This document shows positions 43,260 to 46,775 of a stretch of DNA of 46,775 bases, piece after piece. The stretch lies in NCBI GenBank assembly GCA_910584035.1, contig CAJTZR010000004.1, positions 1-46,775 of the forward strand, given 5' to 3'. Made by a program: the position numbers and the translations under genes. The notes below the pieces were generated by a model. That model searched no databases. It worked only from the letters and a program-made list of their open reading frames with translations, and had not been told where the DNA came from. How positions within the stretch are numbered: position 1 is the stretch's first letter; each line of letters begins with the position of its first letter. The stretch comes from an uncultured Christensenella sp. GTDB taxonomy: Bacteria; Bacillota; Clostridia; Christensenellales; UBA3700.

Positions 43260-43441
43260 GCTATAAAAAAATTGAACAAATTTATTGTTTCAAATTATGT
43301 AAAACAAGATATTTTAATAAATTATAAATGATTGAATTATTGTGAGACTATTAGATATATTAAAAGAATATTAAAAATCTACAACCAAAAAATAAGCATT
43401 ATTGTGTAAATAGAAAAAATTATTTTGCAAAAGGTTCATAA

Positions 43442-43472
43442 AAAAACTAGCTTTAACAAAAAGCTAGTTTTT
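43442..43472. terminator. Bidirectional terminator after the XRE gene
   Basis: A 12-bp stem AAAAACTAGCTT (43442-43453) with 43461-43472, A-rich on one side and T-rich on the other. It overlaps the stop codon of the XRE-family gene and ends the minus-strand dgt operon. Confidence 0.8.
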
Positions 43473-43791
43473 ATTTTAATTTTAATGTTTTAAAAACATC
43501 AATCATACTAAATATTGCTTTGCGTTCTAAATTGGATAAACAAAACCATTCTGTTAACAAGCGATTTTCCTCGTCACTTTTATTAAATGAGCCACCTATA
43601 CAAAAAAATTGTTCTAAAGTTATATCTATTGCGTTACAAATTTTTTCTATATTAGATAGAGATGGTACTGAAGAATTATACCAACTATAAATTGTATTTG
43701 TTGAAATTCCAGTATTTTGTGCGAGTGCATATTTAGACCAACCTTTTGATTTTCTTAATTCCTCAATTCTATTTACAATAGTTCCATACAT
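43471..43791 (-). CDS. XRE-family transcriptional regulator
   Basis: 106 aa. Residues about 5-62 form a Cro/C1-type helix-turn-helix: 'RIEELRKSKGWSKYALAQNTGISTNTIYSW' followed by 'PSLSNIEKICNAIDITLEQFF', the standard HTH_3 layout. The last 40 residues are a short helical extension, perhaps for dimerisation. It starts 26 bases after the dgt stop and is probably co-transcribed with it. The target operator is unknown. Confidence 0.85.
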   Translation of the reverse strand: MYGTIVNRIEELRKSKGWSKYALAQNTGISTNTIYSWYNSSVPSLSNIEKICNAIDITLEQFFCIGGSFNKSDEENRLLTEWFCLSNLERKAIFSMIDVFKTLKLK

Positions 43792-43817
43792 AGAACAACC
43801 TTTGCAAATTTATGCTT

Positions 43818-45062
43818 TTATTCCTCCAATGGTATATTTAGATTATCAAAATAACCTTTGTATTTTATTTTGGAAGCTAAATCGTTATTTATATGTAGGT
43901 ACTCGCATAAGTCAACAAAATAATCGTCTGTCATACTTGCGATATAATCAGTTACAATATCGTCAATATGTTCATTAATACCGATTTTTGAATAGATATT
44001 CTTTAAAAAGTTGGTATTAATGTGATGTTGGAAAATTACAGAGTCCATATTTTTATTAGCCAAGTCGTCACAAAGAGTATTGTATAATTCACTCATTAAT
44101 TGCTCAACAATATCATAATTTTTCTCAACTTCTTTTGAGTTATAAATATTTTTGTAATTTTCATTTACCAACTCTTTAAAATCTGCAAAAACCTCAGCAT
44201 CCATATTAAGTGATGGTGAATCAATACTATTTTTTACAATGTTTGTCATCATATGGGCGATAATCTGACCATTGTTATTACCAATTTTTGATTGTGTAAT
44301 ATTGCCATAAAGATAGGAAATTCCAGCGTGTATTAAGTCTTGTCTGTCTTTACCAGCATAAGCAATCATATCGCTTAAGCGTACAACGCACCCCTCTAAA
44401 GTATTAGGGCGTAATGTTTTGTGAAAGCCATTAATAGTAATACAATTTTCCAAAATTTGGTCAAATTCTGAAAATTCGGTTAGGGTAGATGGCGAATATT
44501 CTTGGCACACTTTTTCCCCATTGTGAGACAAGATTCCACTAAGTGTTTGCAAACTTAAATCGTAGTTTTCAGTCAAGTTCCTAAAGTATCTTGCACTTTG
44601 TACATTATGATTAAAATATCTGCGTTCTCTACCTCTTTTTTCGCACCCATTTTGATAGCAGTTACTTAAAAAGAATTCACCTCTATGACCAAAAGGTGTA
44701 TGCCCAATGTCGTGACCTAAAGCAATCGCTTCAATCAAGTCCAAATTAAGGCGTAAAGCTTTACCAATAGTCCTTGCGACTTTTGATACTAATTGAACGT
44801 GTGAGGCTCTACGAGTAATGTTATCATTCTTAAAAAAGGATAAAACTTGAGTTTTATCTGCATACCTATTGTATAAAGGGCAGTTGATAACTTTGTCAAT
44901 ATCTCTGGAAAAATTAGACCTTAAAAAGTCCTCTTTTCTTTCGTTAGGATAAATTGCATCACAATTTTTTGTGGCATACTTAGACAATAGACCTTGCCTA
45001 AGCTCCTCACCCTCTTGTAAATATTTAATTTCTGCATCTGTAAAAGTAAATTTGTCTTTCAT
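43818..45062 (-). CDS. dgt: dGTPase-like HD-domain triphosphohydrolase
   Basis: 414 aa. The HD-domain metal site is visible: His in 'RASHVQLVSKV', the pair in 'ALGHDIGHTPFGHRGE', and the later Asp in 'VRLSDMIAYAGKD'. 'NHNVQSARYF' is another family segment. Dgt enzymes hydrolyse dNTPs, mainly dGTP, to the nucleoside and triphosphate and thereby control dNTP pools; some also act in phage defence by nucleotide depletion. Length and motifs fit the single-domain bacterial Dgt. An XRE regulator lies immediately downstream in the same operon. Confidence 0.88.
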   Translation of the reverse strand: MKDKFTFTDAEIKYLQEGEELRQGLLSKYATKNCDAIYPNERKEDFLRSNFSRDIDKVINCPLYNRYADKTQVLSFFKNDNITRRASHVQLVSKVARTIGKALRLNLDLIEAIALGHDIGHTPFGHRGEFFLSNCYQNGCEKRGRERRYFNHNVQSARYFRNLTENYDLSLQTLSGILSHNGEKVCQEYSPSTLTEFSEFDQILENCITINGFHKTLRPNTLEGCVVRLSDMIAYAGKDRQDLIHAGISYLYGNITQSKIGNNNGQIIAHMMTNIVKNSIDSPSLNMDAEVFADFKELVNENYKNIYNSKEVEKNYDIVEQLMSELYNTLCDDLANKNMDSVIFQHHINTNFLKNIYSKIGINEHIDDIVTDYIASMTDDYFVDLCEYLHINNDLASKIKYKGYFDNLNIPLEE

Positions 45063-45415
45063 AGTAATATCTTAACATATTTAAAAATAAATATCAAGAT
45101 GTATAACTATATTTTTTGTTTTATGATTAGAAAAAAATATCAAGTTAAAAATATTTACAATATTAAAATCTTAATTAATAAATTATCACTAAAAGAAAAT
45201 AGTTCTACTTAAATAACTAAAAATTTAAAATAAAAAAGATTTTTACAGAAAAACTATTCAAAAATCGGCATTAAAAGGTGAATGTTGTGTTTGTAAGCTT
45301 TCAAGAACAGCTTTTTTTAGAGAGAATATTAATAAAAACAAATATTTTTAAAGCCTGTTTTAATGAAATTATGAATTATATCAATAGTACAAAATTAAGC
45401 TTAAAAAAGTTGATA
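45063..45415. other. AT-rich divergent intergenic region
   Basis: No gene is seen between the divergent dgt and hydrolase genes. It must hold the dgt promoter on the minus strand, but no strong hexamer pair is obvious. Confidence 0.45.
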
Positions 45416-45444
45416 TTGACAATTTTATTTATTTGTAGTTTAAT
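45416..45444 (+). promoter_or_regulatory. Promoter of the hydrolase gene
   Basis: TTGACA (45416-45421), 17-base spacer and TTTAAT (45439-45444), about 43 bases before the TTG start. Confidence 0.75.
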
Positions 45445-45486
45445 ATAAGTAAGAAAAATTAACTTTTGATTGGTTTGGAGGGAATT

Positions 45487-46539
45487 TTGAAATATTATAC
45501 CATAGTTTTAAATCAAGACATTTTTGCAAAATACATTGAGAAAAGCAGTGATAAAATTGCATTAATCTCATTTTGTGAAAATGACTTTGAAGAAATATAT
45601 CAATGTTTTAAGCAGTCTTGTCAAGGAATGAATGATTTTGATGATGGTATGTTGAATGTTGTTTTTTTTGAGTTTATAGGTGAGGATAATTATTCGTATA
45701 AAATGAATTATTCAAATGGTGAAATTAAAAAAGGATTCAAATGGCCGTTAAAAAAATTAATAAACCAATACAAAAGTAGCGAAAAAATTATAGTTGAAGA
45801 GGAAAAAATTAAGAATCAAATTGCACAAAATTATAATGAAAATAAAATTATCAAGCATAAATCGCTTATTCCAAATTATGGTAAATATAATTTTATTGAT
45901 AGAGATAGTTTAGAAAGTATAGCATTTCGATTCAAAAAATCTAGCAAAAAGGAAAAGATGCCTTTAGTTATTTATTTTCACGGAGCGGGAGCCCTTGGCA
46001 ATGATAATGTTAAACAATTTTTAGAATATATGGGAATGGGTATGGGGGTATCAAAAAGAAAATGCAATGTCCTTGTGCCACAATGCAAAAATGGTGTAGG
46101 GGAAAATATTGCTTTAATAAGAAAGTATTGCAATTCAATTAAAAAACTGATAGAAAAATTGACTGATATAGCAGAAATTGATTTTGATAGAATATACATA
46201 GTAGGTGCAAGCTATGGTGGTGCTTGTGTATGGTATTCAATGTATGAATGCCCAGGTTTTTACACAGCAGCAATAGCTTTGATGGGATATTTTCCTACCT
46301 ATAATGCCCACGATTTTGATGTTAAAAAGTTTGAAAAAGAAAACATTTGGATAGGACACGCAATAAATGATAAAGCGGTATCTATAAAAGATGACGAAAC
46401 AATGTATCATCTCTTAAAAAATGAAGGCTATAATGTAAAAATGTCAACATATAAAAGATATGGGCATAAAATGAGTGGGATATTCTTAAGAAAAGAGAAA
46501 TGGAAAAAATGGCTTTTTGAACAAAAAAAGCAATCTTAA
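45487..46539 (+). CDS. Alpha/beta hydrolase, esterase/peptidase-like
   Basis: 350 aa from TTG 45487, chosen because GGAGGG lies four bases upstream; the in-frame ATG-less extension to 45466 would run through the ribosome site. Residues about 150-345 form an alpha/beta hydrolase: 'PLVIYFHGAGALG' with the oxyanion HG motif, the nucleophile elbow GASYGG, 'GHAINDKAV' with the likely acid and 'YGHKMSG' with the catalytic His. The first 140 residues are a less typical helical and strand-rich N-terminal domain. It resembles predicted peptidase/phospholipase enzymes of the dienelactone or PHB-depolymerase type. Cytosolic, no signal peptide. Substrate unknown. Confidence 0.8.
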   Translation: MKYYTIVLNQDIFAKYIEKSSDKIALISFCENDFEEIYQCFKQSCQGMNDFDDGMLNVVFFEFIGEDNYSYKMNYSNGEIKKGFKWPLKKLINQYKSSEKIIVEEEKIKNQIAQNYNENKIIKHKSLIPNYGKYNFIDRDSLESIAFRFKKSSKKEKMPLVIYFHGAGALGNDNVKQFLEYMGMGMGVSKRKCNVLVPQCKNGVGENIALIRKYCNSIKKLIEKLTDIAEIDFDRIYIVGASYGGACVWYSMYECPGFYTAAIALMGYFPTYNAHDFDVKKFEKENIWIGHAINDKAVSIKDDETMYHLLKNEGYNVKMSTYKRYGHKMSGIFLRKEKWKKWLFEQKKQS

Positions 46540-46760
46540 GGAGCTGTTTTTAATTAATGATAAAAAATTTTGTTTGAAAAGTTTATAGAATATTTATAGT
46601 TACAAAGCAAAAAAGTCAAGTTTAATAAAAAAATAAATTCTAAGTTATAAATAGTTGACAAAAATCGTCAAAAATTGTAGCTTATAATAGTTATATTGAT
46701 AATTATTTTAATTAAATTTTTTGTCAATATGACTAATTTTTTTATAAGGAGGCTTTTTGT

Positions 46761-46775
46761 ATGAAAAGCAAAATT
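46761..46775 (+). CDS. Start of a further gene, cut by the window end
   Basis: AAGGAGG lies eight bases before ATG 46761; only the first five codons (MKSKI) are inside the window. Upstream, TATAAT near 46684-46689 is a possible -10 box. Confidence 0.6.

Overview
The window looks like the replication-origin region of a low-GC, probably spore-forming Firmicute, most likely an uncultured Clostridia member. Support: very AT-rich DNA, GGAGG-type ribosome sites, the spore-cortex pair yabP-yabQ, lipobox lipoproteins with InlB/BspA-type repeats, a canonical DnaA-box cluster and ParB (parS) sites. All calls come from reading the sequence; no database search was possible.

Layout. 1-2.4 kb: a candidate structured RNA (about 633-830), a Pro/Glu-rich lipoprotein gene and a 184-bp MITE-like element. 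2.4-10.3 kb: an almost gene-free origin region with one certain gene (isochorismatase family), four parS-like sites (5.7-9.3 kb), an abrupt flip of strand composition near 6.1-6.25 kb (A/C-rich to the left, G/T-rich to the right on the + strand) and, about 4 kb to the right of the flip, four perfect DnaA boxes (9981-10135) in front of mtnN. 10.3-18.1 kb: mostly housekeeping genes (mtnN, yabP-yabQ, ppx), a large BspA-like lipoprotein, a GIY-YIG-type/DUF4357 protein, and directly upstream of it on the minus strand a 190-nt structured RNA with its own consensus promoter, a probable pseudoknot and a terminator. 18.4-18.95 kb: five tRNA genes (fMet, Met, Glu-TTC, Val, Glu-CTC).

19.2-25.4 kb: a decaying conjugative-element remnant (ArdA antirestriction protein, small ICE-type proteins, PcfK-like protein, MutS-N-like ORF, frameshifted PcfJ-like gene, nonsense-riddled KilA-N gene). 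25.4-38.8 kb: an intact minus-strand defence island built around DNA phosphorothioation genes dndB-dndC-dndD-dndE. In place of recognisable dndFGH restriction genes it carries an upstream module (PLD-helicase, an untracked 55-aa ORF, a Rad50/DndD-like ATPase, a 176-aa protein, a DUF262 protein) and a downstream pair (HARE-HTH/Mrr endonuclease and a 255-aa protein of unknown family). The dndB promoter is overlaid by a perfect 40-bp palindrome, suggesting repressor control.

39-46.8 kb: ordinary genes resume: GNAT acetyltransferase, a membrane protein, an NfeD-like protein plus flotillin pair behind a structured leader, dgt plus an XRE regulator (minus strand), an alpha/beta hydrolase and the start of one more gene. 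The strongest candidates for something undescribed are the Dnd effector arrangement, the pseudoknotted RNA at 15.66-15.84 kb, and the origin with its replication polarity switch displaced from its DnaA boxes.
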